A stretch of 29,960 nt of DNA from an uncultured Anaerovibrio sp. (GCA_934203205.1 CAKPYV010000025.1:1-29960); one strand, 5' to 3'. Counted from the first letter of the stretch, positions 1 to 8,352 are shown. The notes: generated from the letters alone by a model not told the origin. A program made the numbers and translations.

Positions 1-41
1 CCAAGGCTTTGCTTTGCTGTATCTCAGCGACAACGATGTAT

Positions 42-70
42 ATATTACAACAAATCTGCACCTCTGTCAA
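42..70 (-). promoter_or_regulatory. Strong sigma70-type promoter firing leftward out of the window
   Basis: On the minus strand TTGACA (65-70) and TAATAT (42-47) are separated by exactly 17 bp. The transcript would leave the window within about 35 nt, and no start codon with a ribosome site is seen in that stretch. The leader ends in a CAAAGCCTTGG-like sequence, similar to motifs found just before rRNA genes in Firmicutes. My inference is that an rRNA or tRNA operon lies immediately to the left. The promoter call is good; the identity of its gene is a guess. Confidence 0.65.
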
Positions 71-110
71 CACTTTTCTAAAATTTTTCTCATATTTTTT
101 CTTTGCCTGC

Positions 111-769
111 TAAATTCTGATTTGCCGAGTTGTCTATCTCCCTAAATATTGGAAATGAAAGTCGTTATGTCGGTGGGTTCTCGAAATACAGCCTGCGGTC
201 ATAACGACTTTTGCTCTGTCCGACTTAATGGCCCTATCTGAGGGGGCATCCTGACGCAGTAATACCGCTTGTCGCTGAGCCAATTCACAGAGGCCGTAAT
301 GACAGAGAGTGCCACCGGGGCCACTTTTGCTGCGCAAAAGCAAGAGTCTCCCGACGCAAAAGTGTCATGCCCCTCCGGCTGTTGTCGAATCATCAAGGCT
401 TATCGGTATTGCCAATCTTCGATAATTCTGCTACCTTCGTAAAAAATCGGTCATTTCAAACAGTGCCAAAGCAGGAAGGTGCAATGAATACACAAAGTAG
501 AAGGCATGACATATACCCTTAACAGGTATATCGATGTGCCTCGCTTCTTAACGAATTTAAGCCATGAAAAGATGAACATCGTGAAGCTTTTCATGCGATT
601 AAATGAGTTTAGCAGCGTGAGGCACATCAATATAGCGCGAGCGTGCCTGTAAGGGTATATGACATGCCTACAAAAAGTGTATACATAAATTGCCTCATAG
701 GAGTGCGCCTGAAATGGGATTCCCATATCGCCATATAGATAATTGATGTATTCGGCAAATCAGAATTTA
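111..769. repeat. 659-bp non-coding repeat element with terminal inverted repeats
   Basis: The stretch begins with TAAATTCTGATTTGCCGA (111-128) and ends with its exact reverse complement (752-769). It contains no convincing gene. The left half has a 12-bp perfect stem (158-169 with 200-211). It also has a 9-bp stem (322-330 with 356-364) that competes with a 7-bp hairpin (324-340). The right half is a long imperfect palindrome (502-669). The same end sequence starts a second copy at 29803 in opposite orientation, so this is a dispersed family. Its right boundary coincides with the alr stop codon. It could be a MITE-like element or a large extragenic palindromic repeat; no transposase is present. 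Confidence 0.7.
502..669. repeat. Long imperfect palindrome (arms about 70-80 nt, loop 572-586)
   Basis: The left arm (502-571) reads as the approximate reverse complement of the right arm (587-669). Shared blocks include AGGCATG..ATATACCCTT at the outer edge, GATGTGCCTC in the middle and CATGAAAAG at the loop. The loop is about 15 nt. Transcribed from either strand it would form a very long hairpin. The block CAGGCACGCT..CGCTATA recurs in the copy near 29870, which suggests a modular unit rather than a terminator. Confidence 0.75.
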
Positions 770-1876
770 TCCCTTATACACTCTAGGCACCCTGGCATTC
801 AGCATACATGGCAATTCATAATTAATCGTCCCCAGCCAGCTGGCAGCTTCATCCATAGTAAGACTAGCTGAACCATATAAGGTTACAACATCCCCCTGCT
901 GCAGCTCCGGTACATCCGTCAAATCCACCATACACTGATCCATGCAGATTCTTCCAGCAATTGGTGCCCTTTTCCCCTGATAATCCACCTGAGCCTTGCC
1001 AGTAAACATACGGGTATAGCCATCCGCATAACCCATAGGCAAAGTACCGATTCTGCTTTCCCGCTGAGCTGTAAAGGTACAGCCATAGCTAATGGATTCT
1101 CCAGTATGCAACATCTTTACATAAACAATCTGCGCCTTTAGCTCCATAATAGGCTGCAATTCAATAACATGCTCCACCTCATCAGATGGCCACAGACCAT
1201 AGATAATAATCCCAGCCCTTACCATATCAAAATGAGCCTCTGGCATTTCCAAAATGGCAGCTGAATTAGCAATATGCTTAATAGGTATATTAACTCCCTT
1301 TGCCTCAACCTTGCTAATAGCCAGCTTAAAGGCCTCCATCTGCTGATAGGCAAAGCTTTTATCCTTGGTATCTGCCAAAGCAAAATGAGAGAACATTCCC
1401 TCCAGCTCTATTCCCGGCATAACAGACAAAGCCTGAGCCAAATCTCCAGCCTGCTCTGGTCTTACGCCAATACGGCTCATACCTGTATCCACTGCCATAT
1501 GTATTTTCGCAGTTCTTCCCTGTCTTACAGCCTCGGCAGATATAGCCTTAGCCTGCTCTACCGTATACACAGCCTGGGTAATATCATAGGCTACCAAATC
1601 AGCAGAGGCTTCCACAGGAGTAGTTCCCAAAATTAAAATAGGGGTAGTAAAGCCAGCCTGACGCAGGGAAATAGCCTCACTAATAACAGCCACGGCCAAA
1701 TAATCCACTCCCTGCTCCACAGCCTTTCTGGCCACAGCTACAGCCCCATGACCATAGGCATCTGCCTTTACCACTGCACACCATTTTGCCTTGTTTTTGA
1801 TACATGATTTTATGTTTCGGATATTATTTTCCAGAGCCTTCAAATCAATTTCAGCCCATACTGCACGCTTTGGCAT
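767..1876 (-). CDS. alr: Alanine racemase
   Basis: This PLP-dependent enzyme interconverts L- and D-alanine in the cytoplasm and supplies D-Ala for peptidoglycan. The 369-aa product has the family length. It shows the PLP-lysine motif VVKADAYGHG (Lys37), the HIANSAA block around residue 201, the catalytic-tyrosine motif SYG (Tyr264) and the usual C-terminus NARVPRVY. The ATG at 1876 is preferred over upstream codons because AGAGGGG lies just before it and MPKRAVWAEIDL matches the family N-terminus. It follows serS on the same strand, with a hairpin between them, so it may rely on readthrough or a weak promoter of its own. Its TAA stop is formed by the edge of the repeat at 111-769. The function is very secure. 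Confidence 0.96.
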   Translation of the reverse strand: MPKRAVWAEIDLKALENNIRNIKSCIKNKAKWCAVVKADAYGHGAVAVARKAVEQGVDYLAVAVISEAISLRQAGFTTPILILGTTPVEASADLVAYDITQAVYTVEQAKAISAEAVRQGRTAKIHMAVDTGMSRIGVRPEQAGDLAQALSVMPGIELEGMFSHFALADTKDKSFAYQQMEAFKLAISKVEAKGVNIPIKHIANSAAILEMPEAHFDMVRAGIIIYGLWPSDEVEHVIELQPIMELKAQIVYVKMLHTGESISYGCTFTAQRESRIGTLPMGYADGYTRMFTGKAQVDYQGKRAPIAGRICMDQCMVDLTDVPELQQGDVVTLYGSASLTMDEAASWLGTINYELPCMLNARVPRVYKG

Positions 1877-1941
1877 ATATATTCCCCTCTCTATTACTTC
1901 TAACAGACGCAAAAATTTCAAACAAAGATAATTTCAACAAC

Positions 1942-1974
1942 AAAGAGGCTCCGCTCTATAGCGCAAGCCTCTTT
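1942..1974 (-). terminator. Hairpin after serS, probable intrinsic terminator
   Basis: AAAGAGGCT (1942-1950) pairs with AGCCTCTTT (1966-1974). On the minus strand the stem is followed by TTTGTTGTTG, a weak T-rich tail. It lies 22 nt past the serS stop and before alr, so it may only partly stop transcription. Confidence 0.5.
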
Positions 1975-1995
1975 ACTTACATATATATATATTTA

Positions 1996-3279
1996 TTACA
2001 GCTCCTGAGGCTTAATAACCTCAATGCCACCCATATAAGGTACCAATGCCTTTGGAATAACAACAGAGCCATCTGCCTGCTGATAGTTCTCCAAAATAGC
2101 TGCAAAGGTACGGCCTACAGCCAAACCGGAACCATTCAGAGTATGCACAAACTCTGGCTTGCCCTTCTGCTCACGACGGAACTTAATATTGGCACGACGA
2201 GCCTGGAAATCCTGACAGTTGGAGCAGGAAGAAATCTCACGATAGGTATTCTGAGCTGGCATCCATACCTCAATATCATAGGTCTTAGCAGAGGTAAAGC
2301 CCATATCGCCAGTGCAGAGAGTAATAACACGGTGTGGCAGCTCCAGAACCTTCAATACATCCTGAGCATCCTCTACCATCTTTTCCAATTCATCCCAGGA
2401 ATCCTCTGGCTTAACAAACTTAATCAGCTCTACCTTGTTGAACTGATGCTGACGAATCAGGCCACGGGTATCACGACCAGCGCTGCCAGCCTCAGCACGA
2501 TAGCAAGCAGTATAGGCACAATAATACTCTGGCAGCTGACTGCCATCCAGAATCTCCTCACGATGATAATTAGTTGTAGGAACCTCAGCAGTAGGTACCA
2601 TATAATAATCAGTACCCTCTACCTTGAACATATCCTCAGCAAACTTTGGCAGCTGACCAGTACCATACATGCTGGCAGTATTTACCATGCAAGGAGCCAG
2701 CATCTCGGTATAACCATGCTTGTTGGAATGCAGATCCATCATAAAATTAATCAAGGCTCTCTCCAAGCGAGCACCCAAGCCCTTGTAGAAGGTAAATCTG
2801 GCACCAGTAACCTTGGCAGCACGCTCAGCGTCCAAAATGCCCAGAGCATCACCCAAATCCCAATGAGCCTTTGGCTCAAAGTCAAATTTGGTAGGCTCCA
2901 TAAAACGGCGTACCTCTGGGTTGTCATTCTCATCTACACCAATAGGAACATCCTCCTTTGGCATATTAGGAATGCTCAGCATAATATCCCGGAGATCGTT
3001 CTCTACCTGCTTTAATTCTGCATCATAGGCATCAATCTTCTCGCCTACCTGACGCATCTCAGCAAAAATAGCATCTGTATTCTCACCGTTCTTCTTCATC
3101 TGGCCAACCTGCTTGGAAACAGTATTTCTCTGATTCTTCAGCACCTCAACCTGGCTGATAATCTCACGGCGCTTTTCCTCCAGCTCCTTAAAGCCATCCA
3201 AGGAAAGTTTATTCTGTCGATTGTTCAGCATAGTCTGAACTGCATCAAGATTTTCTCTGACAAATTTAATATCTAACAA
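1996..3279 (-). CDS. serS: Seryl-tRNA synthetase
   Basis: This class II synthetase charges tRNA-Ser (and tRNA-Sec where present) with serine. The N-terminal ~110 residues form the charged heptad-rich arm that binds the tRNA long arm. Motif 2 (RAEAGSAGRDTRGLIRQHQF) begins near residue 260 and motif 3 (GSGLAVGRTFAAILENYQ) near 383. At 427 aa it has normal length. A GTG at 3294 would add five residues. The TTG at 3279 is preferred because a GGGGG stretch sits 7-9 nt upstream and MLDIKFVREN is the classic N-terminus. A TTTACA-17-TATAAT promoter lies about 50 nt upstream, which leaves no room for a T-box leader. Very secure. Confidence 0.96.
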   Translation of the reverse strand: MLDIKFVRENLDAVQTMLNNRQNKLSLDGFKELEEKRREIISQVEVLKNQRNTVSKQVGQMKKNGENTDAIFAEMRQVGEKIDAYDAELKQVENDLRDIMLSIPNMPKEDVPIGVDENDNPEVRRFMEPTKFDFEPKAHWDLGDALGILDAERAAKVTGARFTFYKGLGARLERALINFMMDLHSNKHGYTEMLAPCMVNTASMYGTGQLPKFAEDMFKVEGTDYYMVPTAEVPTTNYHREEILDGSQLPEYYCAYTACYRAEAGSAGRDTRGLIRQHQFNKVELIKFVKPEDSWDELEKMVEDAQDVLKVLELPHRVITLCTGDMGFTSAKTYDIEVWMPAQNTYREISSCSNCQDFQARRANIKFRREQKGKPEFVHTLNGSGLAVGRTFAAILENYQQADGSVVIPKALVPYMGGIEVIKPQEL

Positions 3280-3330
3280 AGTGTTCGCCCCCACAAATTA
3301 TGGCTTCGCCATTTTATCTATATCGAATCT

Positions 3331-3359
3331 ATTATACTTGATATTTTTCAATTTGTAAA
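3331..3359 (-). promoter_or_regulatory. Promoter of serS
   Basis: On the minus strand TTTACA (3354-3359) and TATAAT (3331-3336) are separated by 17 bp, about 50 nt upstream of the serS start. Confidence 0.65.
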
Positions 3360-3416
3360 ATGAGACTTATTCAGTTGGAGCCTTAGCCCCCGTTAGCATA
3401 GGGTAAAAATTTTAGC

Positions 3417-4022
3417 CTAAATTCTCATTTCAAAATGACTGCCTTTAGATTTTTTATCCTTATCCTCCGTTGTTTTCTCCTGCAACCTGGTTTTCACGGC
3501 TCTTTTTTCTTGTGACTTCACAGAAGGTTGAGATTTTAGCCTTGGCTTTTTACTAAGATTGCGCAACATAAAAGTAATAAAAGCCGCTATAAATACAATC
3601 AAAAGTGGCCAAAAGGACATACTTGACATATGACCTCCCGGCAAAGGCCAATTTCCATCTGGGGTATTCTGTTGTGCCGTCGCCTGCGTATCCTGCTGGT
3701 CAGCTTTCCCATCCTTCATGCCCAAGGCCTGCTGTACCATATCTTGACGAGCCTGTTGCGCTGCATCATTTTCTGCCGACTGCCCAGTCTCCTGCTGAGA
3801 CTGGCCCTGGGTACTTCCTACACTTTGCTGAGAAGTGCTCTGCTGGCTAGGTGAGCTAGTTTGATTTTGCTGGGGATTGCTGATCGTAACATGAACCCCA
3901 AATTCCTTGCCATTATCCGATGTATTATTTACAGCTGACTGACCAGCCTCTGTATGAGATTCAGCCCCCGGCACCACTGGAGCCGTAGGGGGAGTTGGTG
4001 GAGTTGGGGCCTTTATAGCCAT
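3417..4022 (-). CDS. Gln/Ser-rich single-pass membrane protein of unknown function
   Basis: I do not recognise this 201-aa protein. The first ~20 residues are Pro/Thr-rich. Residues ~48-125 are low-complexity and rich in Gln, Ser and Asn. One hydrophobic segment (about 137-153, SFWPLLIVFIAAFITFML) is a likely transmembrane helix. The ~45-residue tail is strongly basic (KKPRLKSQ, KSKGS). By the positive-inside rule the basic tail would be cytoplasmic and the Gln/Ser-rich part outside the membrane. There is no signal peptide. A purine-rich stretch (GAAAGAAAG) precedes the ATG. It follows the 97-aa gene after a terminator and has no evident promoter. Continuous reading frame and sensible topology support a real gene. 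Confidence 0.7.
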   Translation of the reverse strand: MAIKAPTPPTPPTAPVVPGAESHTEAGQSAVNNTSDNGKEFGVHVTISNPQQNQTSSPSQQSTSQQSVGSTQGQSQQETGQSAENDAAQQARQDMVQQALGMKDGKADQQDTQATAQQNTPDGNWPLPGGHMSSMSFWPLLIVFIAAFITFMLRNLSKKPRLKSQPSVKSQEKRAVKTRLQEKTTEDKDKKSKGSHFEMRI

Positions 4023-4052
4023 ATAAGCACCATCTTTCTTTCATTAATGTAG

Positions 4053-4079
4053 CAAAAAGAGGCTGTCACCACAGCCCCT
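4053..4079 (-). terminator. Terminator after the zinc-site protein gene
   Basis: On the minus strand a 9-bp stem (AGGGGCTGT with ACAGCCTCT, one G-T pair) with a GGTG loop is followed by TTTTTGC. It starts seven nt past the stop of the 97-aa gene and would limit readthrough into the next gene. Confidence 0.75.
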
Positions 4080-4085
4080 TTATTT

Positions 4086-4379
4086 TTATTTCTCTGGTTC
4101 ATCTGGACCAGCAGCATCACAGCGCTTGCAGGCAGCATAGCCCTCAAGCTCTGCTGCAGTGGCACTTTCAAAGCGCTTTCCACCACCATAGGTCTGCTTT
4201 AGCTTTGGACAGCTAGGCCGATGATATTGTCCGGTATAATGATCACCCATGCGATAGGTTTCTGCACGGGATATATTACTAAAATCTTCTGCTACAGATG
4301 TGGAATATGCCTGATAGGCCACTGCCAGAATTGCTACGATTACAGCAATGCCCAAAATTCTAAATTTGTTTCCCTTCAT
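4086..4379 (-). CDS. Small membrane-anchored or exported protein with Ada-like zinc site
   Basis: The 97-aa product has an N-terminal hydrophobic segment (about 8-24), either a signal peptide or an anchor. The C-terminal domain has the pattern YHRPSCPKL..YAACKRCDA. His53, Cys57, Cys84 and Cys87 are likely metal ligands. The pattern resembles the short Ada/nuclease-associated Cys motif often appended to extracytoplasmic nucleases and competence proteins. The catalytic part is absent, so it is not itself a nuclease. The ATG at 4379 follows GGAGGG at good spacing. It is flanked by terminators on both sides and appears monocistronic. The zinc site is read from the sequence; any DNA-related role is inference. 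Confidence 0.75.
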   Translation of the reverse strand: MKGNKFRILGIAVIVAILAVAYQAYSTSVAEDFSNISRAETYRMGDHYTGQYHRPSCPKLKQTYGGGKRFESATAAELEGYAACKRCDAAGPDEPEK

Positions 4380-4471
4380 CTATTATCCCTCCACAAATAC
4401 TTAATTAACTATAAAGAAATTATACCATATTTTGACATTATCTAGGAAAAATTGCTTTCCAAAATAATATT

Positions 4472-4515
4472 AAAAAACATCCCCATCTGCAAGCAGATAG
4501 GGATGCATTTTTTTA
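4472..4515. terminator. Bidirectional terminator after glpF
   Basis: CATCCCCATCTGC (4478-4490) pairs with GCAGATAGGGATG (4493-4505). A-runs on the left and T-runs on the right give a U-tract in either direction. It ends the glpK-glpF transcript, 35 nt past the glpF stop. Confidence 0.85.
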
Positions 4516-4541
4516 ATTAGTTAATTAGTGACTAACACTAA

Positions 4542-5270
4542 TCAGCCCCAACCAGGAGTACCCAGTGCAGTAGCTACGATTGCAGCTGCGAGAGCACCGA
4601 ACATAGGAGCAATACATGGAACCCAAGCATAACCCCAGTTGCCGTCACCCTTGTTAGGAATAGGCAGGATTGCGAAAGCAATACGAGGGCCAAGGTCACG
4701 AGCCATGTTCATAGCGTAACCGGAGCATCCACCCAAGGACAGGCCGATGGCAACGATAAGCAAGCCTACAGCATAAGGACCGAAACCAGCAGGCAATGGA
4801 CCATTAGGAGTAGCAAAGATCATCATGATGCAGAACATCAGGAAGAAGGTTGCAATAAACTCAGAGATGAAACCATTTACACAGCCGCCAGTAGCAGAAC
4901 CAGTAGCAAAGATACCTACCTTGCCTCCCTCAGTCTCACCCCAATGACCCAGGAAGCAGAGGTAAACAATGATAGAACCAACGATACCGCCTGCAGTCTG
5001 AACCAGAGCGGTTGCAACAAACTGTGCAGGAGTATAGATACCGAGATAGGTCTTAGCTATAGTAACGGAAGGGTTAATATCAGCCTGTGGTGCACCCAGT
5101 GCAACAGAAGTGTAAACACCTAAGAGTACTGCGAGACCCCAGCCCCATGCAGTACAAATCCAACCAGCGCCCTTTGCGTAGGACTTTGCCAGGTTCAGGT
5201 TAGCGTTAACGCCAACACCGAAAACCATCAGAACCATAGTTCCCATGAACTCGCCTAACAGATTATCCAT
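4542..5270 (-). CDS. glpF: Glycerol facilitator (aquaglyceroporin)
   Basis: This MIP-family inner-membrane channel lets glycerol in by diffusion, and GlpK next door traps it. It is 242 aa with six hydrophobic segments. Both half-helix motifs depart from canonical NPA. The first is NPS (66-68, in ADINPSVT); the second is NMA (188-190, in YAMNMARDLGPR). The selectivity-filter arginine (Arg191) and the RDLGPR block that marks glycerol channels are kept, and Tyr185 sits where E. coli GlpF has Phe200. The ATG follows AGAGGG. It lies 156 nt after glpK, with two hairpins between, and is followed by a strong terminator. The family is secure; selectivity could be altered. Confidence 0.93.
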   Translation of the reverse strand: MDNLLGEFMGTMVLMVFGVGVNANLNLAKSYAKGAGWICTAWGWGLAVLLGVYTSVALGAPQADINPSVTIAKTYLGIYTPAQFVATALVQTAGGIVGSIIVYLCFLGHWGETEGGKVGIFATGSATGGCVNGFISEFIATFFLMFCIMMIFATPNGPLPAGFGPYAVGLLIVAIGLSLGGCSGYAMNMARDLGPRIAFAILPIPNKGDGNWGYAWVPCIAPMFGALAAAIVATALGTPGWG

Positions 5271-5313
5271 TTTACATCCCTCTTTCGTATAACATATGAA
5301 AAATTTCTATACC

Positions 5314-5374
5314 GGATATGTTCCCTACACATATCCGAATCCATATCCGCTGCCAGCTTATACCGCTGGCAGCG
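5314..5374 (-). other. Two intercistronic hairpins between glpK and glpF
   Basis: CGCTGCCAGC (5348-5357) and GCTGGCAGCG (5365-5374) form a perfect 10-bp stem. GGATATG (5314-5320) and CATATCC (5330-5336) form a second stem. Neither is followed by a T-tract, so they look like mRNA stabilising or processing structures rather than terminators. Confidence 0.55.
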
Positions 5375-5426
5375 AATAGTGAATCCTATTATTTAACCCA
5401 CAACTTTATTGTCTATACAGTAAGGA

Positions 5427-6929
5427 TTACTCCTCATCATCCAGCCAATGCATAGCGTGCTTAACTGCCTTTCTCCAGCCCTTGTAGAGCTTGTCAGCCT
5501 CTTCCTTAGCCATTACAGGCTCGAAGCGAACATCAAGCTTCCAAGCGGTCTTCAGCTCTTCCTTGCTGCTCCATACGCCTACAGCAAGACCTGCCAGATA
5601 AGCAGCACCCAGAGCAGTAGTCTCGATAATCTGAGGACGATCTACAGGTACGCCCAGAATATCAGCCTGGAACTGCATCATCAGATTGTTAGCAACAGCA
5701 CCGCCGTCTACCTTCAGAGCAGCCAGCTTAATGCCGGAATCAGCTTCCATAGCACCCAGAACATCCTTAGTCTGATATGCCAGAGATTCCAGAGTTGCAC
5801 GAACGATATGAGCCTTGGTAGTACCACGGGTAATACCGATAATCATACCACGAGCATTGGAATCCCAATATGGAGCACCCAGACCTACGAATGCAGGAAC
5901 CAGATATACACCGCCGGTGTCACGAACCTTCTTAGCAACCCACTCGGAATCAGGAGCAGAGTCTACCATGCGAGCACCATCACGGAGCCACTGAATAGCG
6001 GAACCTGCTACGAAGATGGAACCTTCCAGAGCGTACTCAACCTTGCCATCCAAGCCCCAAGCAATAGTAGTTACCAGACCATTCTTTGAATCATAGATAT
6101 CAGTACCGGTATTCATTAGCATGAAGCAGCCAGTACCATAGGTGTTCTTAGCCTCGCCTGGGTTGAAGCAGTTCTGACCAAAGAGAGCAGCCTGCTGGTC
6201 ACCTGCAGCACCTGCAACAGGGATTGGAGCACCCAGAATAGCTGGATCAGCATAGCCATATACGCTGGAAGAAGGACGAACCTCTGGCAGCATGGACTTA
6301 GGAACTCCCAGATAGCCCAGGAGAGCGTCATCCCATTTCAACTCCTTGATGTTGTACATCAAAGTACGGGAAGCGTTGGAATAATCAGTTACATGAGCCT
6401 TGCCGCCGGTCAACTTCCAGATCAACCAAGTATCAATAGTACCGAAAATCAAATCGCCAGCCTCTGCACGAGCCTTGGTGCCCTCAACATGGTCGAGAAT
6501 CCAAGTAATCTTGGTGCCGGAGAAGTAAGCATCGATGGTCAAACCAGTCTTGTTTTTGAACTCCTCAGTGAGGCCCTTAGCCTTCAGGCCATTTGCAATG
6601 TCAGCGGTCTGACGGGACTGCCAAACAATTGCGTTATATACTGGACGACCAGTATTCTTATCCCAAACTACAGCGGTCTCACGCTGGTTGGTGATACCCA
6701 TGGCAGCGATGTCGCTAGCCTCCAGACCACTCTGCTCCAAAGCGCCCTTCATTACTTCGCACATGGTGCTCCAGATCTCATCTGCATCATGCTCAACCCA
6801 ACCTGGCTGAGGGAAGTACTGAGTGAACTCCTTCTGTGCAACGCCCACAATCTTGGAGTTCTCATCAAAGATGATCGCTCTGTTGGAGGTGGTACCTGCG
6901 TCTAACGCCATTACATACTTCTTTGCCAT
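5427..6929 (-). CDS. glpK: Glycerol kinase
   Basis: GlpK phosphorylates glycerol with ATP to sn-glycerol 3-phosphate in the cytoplasm. The 500-aa FGGY-family protein has the N-terminal phosphate loop DAGTTSNRAIIFD (near residue 9). It also has the substrate-contact block NQRETAVVWDK, the GDQQAALFGQ and NTYGTGCF motifs, and the C-terminal FGGY region with DGGAVANN. The ATG at 6929 is chosen over the upstream 24-codon extension because AGAGGGGG precedes it and MAKKYVMALDAG fits the family. In many low-GC Gram-positive kinases YHFYG before the GDQQA block carries the His phosphorylated by HPr; here the stretch reads ADPAILG with no His. A dedicated promoter lies upstream. Confidence 0.97.
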   Translation of the reverse strand: MAKKYVMALDAGTTSNRAIIFDENSKIVGVAQKEFTQYFPQPGWVEHDADEIWSTMCEVMKGALEQSGLEASDIAAMGITNQRETAVVWDKNTGRPVYNAIVWQSRQTADIANGLKAKGLTEEFKNKTGLTIDAYFSGTKITWILDHVEGTKARAEAGDLIFGTIDTWLIWKLTGGKAHVTDYSNASRTLMYNIKELKWDDALLGYLGVPKSMLPEVRPSSSVYGYADPAILGAPIPVAGAAGDQQAALFGQNCFNPGEAKNTYGTGCFMLMNTGTDIYDSKNGLVTTIAWGLDGKVEYALEGSIFVAGSAIQWLRDGARMVDSAPDSEWVAKKVRDTGGVYLVPAFVGLGAPYWDSNARGMIIGITRGTTKAHIVRATLESLAYQTKDVLGAMEADSGIKLAALKVDGGAVANNLMMQFQADILGVPVDRPQIIETTALGAAYLAGLAVGVWSSKEELKTAWKLDVRFEPVMAKEEADKLYKGWRKAVKHAMHWLDDEE

Positions 6930-7016
6930 TTTGAAAATCCCCCTCTTGAATAGTAAATAATAATTACTTTCTACTGAAACGCCCCTCTCAAAAAGCATTT
7001 CGTTTTATTTATGAAT

Positions 7017-7069
7017 GATACCTCTATCTGAAAGCAAAAACGCTTCACAACCCCATCAGATTTGGTATC
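7017..7069 (-). other. Structured leader in the glpK mRNA
   Basis: GATACC (7017-7022) pairs with GGTATC (7064-7069), and ATCTGA (7026-7031) pairs with TCAGAT (7056-7061). An inner AAGC..GCTT stem lies near 7032-7045. The structure is within the first ~65 nt of the glpK transcript. It could be a target for an RNA-binding regulator such as a GlpP-type antiterminator. No clear U-tract follows it, so that is only a suggestion. Confidence 0.45.
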
Positions 7070-7087
7070 GTTCACTCCACATTTGTT

Positions 7088-7116
7088 ATTATAGCACACA
7101 ACTGAAATTTTGTTAA
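7088..7116 (-). promoter_or_regulatory. Promoter of glpK-glpF
   Basis: On the minus strand TTAACA (7111-7116) and TATAAT (7088-7093) are 17 bp apart. The -35 box overlaps the glpC stop codon, so glpKF can be transcribed apart from glpABC. Confidence 0.7.
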
Positions 7117-8333
7117 GCCTTTTTGTAAGCTTTTGCTAAAATTTCTATTGGATGTACAGCTTTGACATCTGTACCATGCTGAATCTGCATACGACAAGTA
7201 CCGCAGTCACAGATTACCTTGTGATAATTATCAGCATTGATAGCATCAAACAAAGCCTGGCCTATCTTCATGGAAGTCTCATAGTTGTCCTTATGAAAGC
7301 CATAGCTGCCGGACATACCGCAACAGCCAGCATCTGCATTAACAACATTCAGACCAGCAGCCTTCAACAAGTCAAAGGCAGGCAATCCCATACCCTGCGC
7401 CCGCAGATGACATGGCGCATGATAGATAAACTTATGATCGCTGTTGATCGTTACCTTCTTCAGCTTACCCTCTTCAGCCAGCATAGTCAGGAACTCAAAA
7501 GCATCCCATACATTCTTAGCTGCTTCCTTCATCTCAGACTGAGCAAAGAGCTCGGTATACTCGTTCTTCAACATCAGAGAGCAGGAAGTACAGCATGCTA
7601 CTACAGGAATACCCTTCTGAGCATATTCCTGAATGATAGCTACATTGGTGTCTGCATGCTGACGTGCCTCATCCAGATAGCCGCCTACAACCAGTGGGGA
7701 ACCACAGCATACAAAACGGTTATCCATGAGAACCTCATAGCCATTTTCATTCATTACCTGAACGAAAGCAGTACCTACCCAAGGCTCATTGGTATCAATG
7801 TAACAGCCTGGGAAGAACAAAACTTTCTTATTGGAGGAAGGCTGCTTGATGGTCTTGAACAAATCGCGGAAATATGTAGAAGCATAACGAGGCGTCTTGC
7901 GCTCTGGAGCCATACCCATAGCTCCCATTACACCTAAAGCCTCGCCAATGCTCATGCCCAGATTAGCCAGTGACTTACCAAAAGGAATCTTATTCAGCAT
8001 ATCAGCCATCTCAAAACCATGGCTCAGCATCTTGTCCTCTGGTCTATGAGCCTCTGGATGTGCCTTCAGATATCTGCCTCTCTCCAACATATTCAAAGTA
8101 GAAACAGATACACCATTAGGGCAGGTAATATCACAATTTTTACAGTTGGAACACAACATCAAGGTGTCCTCATAGTCGCTTGGATCGGAGAAATGCATAC
8201 GGCTATGAGCAGGACCTACCAACTTTGGTCCTTTGTATTCAGGATTGGCCTTGGTAACTGGGCATGCTGCAATACAGGATGTGCAGGCAATACAGTTGTC
8301 CGCCGAATCTCTAGCTCTTTCTTCTAACTCCAT
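7113..8333 (-). CDS. glpC: Anaerobic glycerol-3-phosphate dehydrogenase subunit C
   Basis: GlpC is the iron-sulfur subunit that links the GlpAB dimer to the membrane and passes electrons to the quinone pool. The 406-aa protein has two 4Fe-4S ferredoxin motifs near the N-terminus (Cys14/17/20/24 and Cys61/64/67/71). They are followed by two CCG domains, visible as FFPGCYID..VCCGSPL and YHAPCHLR..AGCCGMSG. The ATG at 8333 follows AAAGGAG. It is the third gene of glpABC, 19 nt after glpB. No strong membrane helix is seen, which is normal for this family. Confidence 0.95.
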   Translation of the reverse strand: MELEERARDSADNCIACTSCIAACPVTKANPEYKGPKLVGPAHSRMHFSDPSDYEDTLMLCSNCKNCDITCPNGVSVSTLNMLERGRYLKAHPEAHRPEDKMLSHGFEMADMLNKIPFGKSLANLGMSIGEALGVMGAMGMAPERKTPRYASTYFRDLFKTIKQPSSNKKVLFFPGCYIDTNEPWVGTAFVQVMNENGYEVLMDNRFVCCGSPLVVGGYLDEARQHADTNVAIIQEYAQKGIPVVACCTSCSLMLKNEYTELFAQSEMKEAAKNVWDAFEFLTMLAEEGKLKKVTINSDHKFIYHAPCHLRAQGMGLPAFDLLKAAGLNVVNADAGCCGMSGSYGFHKDNYETSMKIGQALFDAINADNYHKVICDCGTCRMQIQHGTDVKAVHPIEILAKAYKKA

Positions 8334-8352
8334 AATATAATACTCCTTTCCA

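Noticed and set aside
134..726. Minus-strand frames of 65-91 codons in the left repeat element
   Set aside because: They overlap hairpins and palindrome arms, have no good ribosome sites and no recognisable motifs. They are explained better by the repeat.
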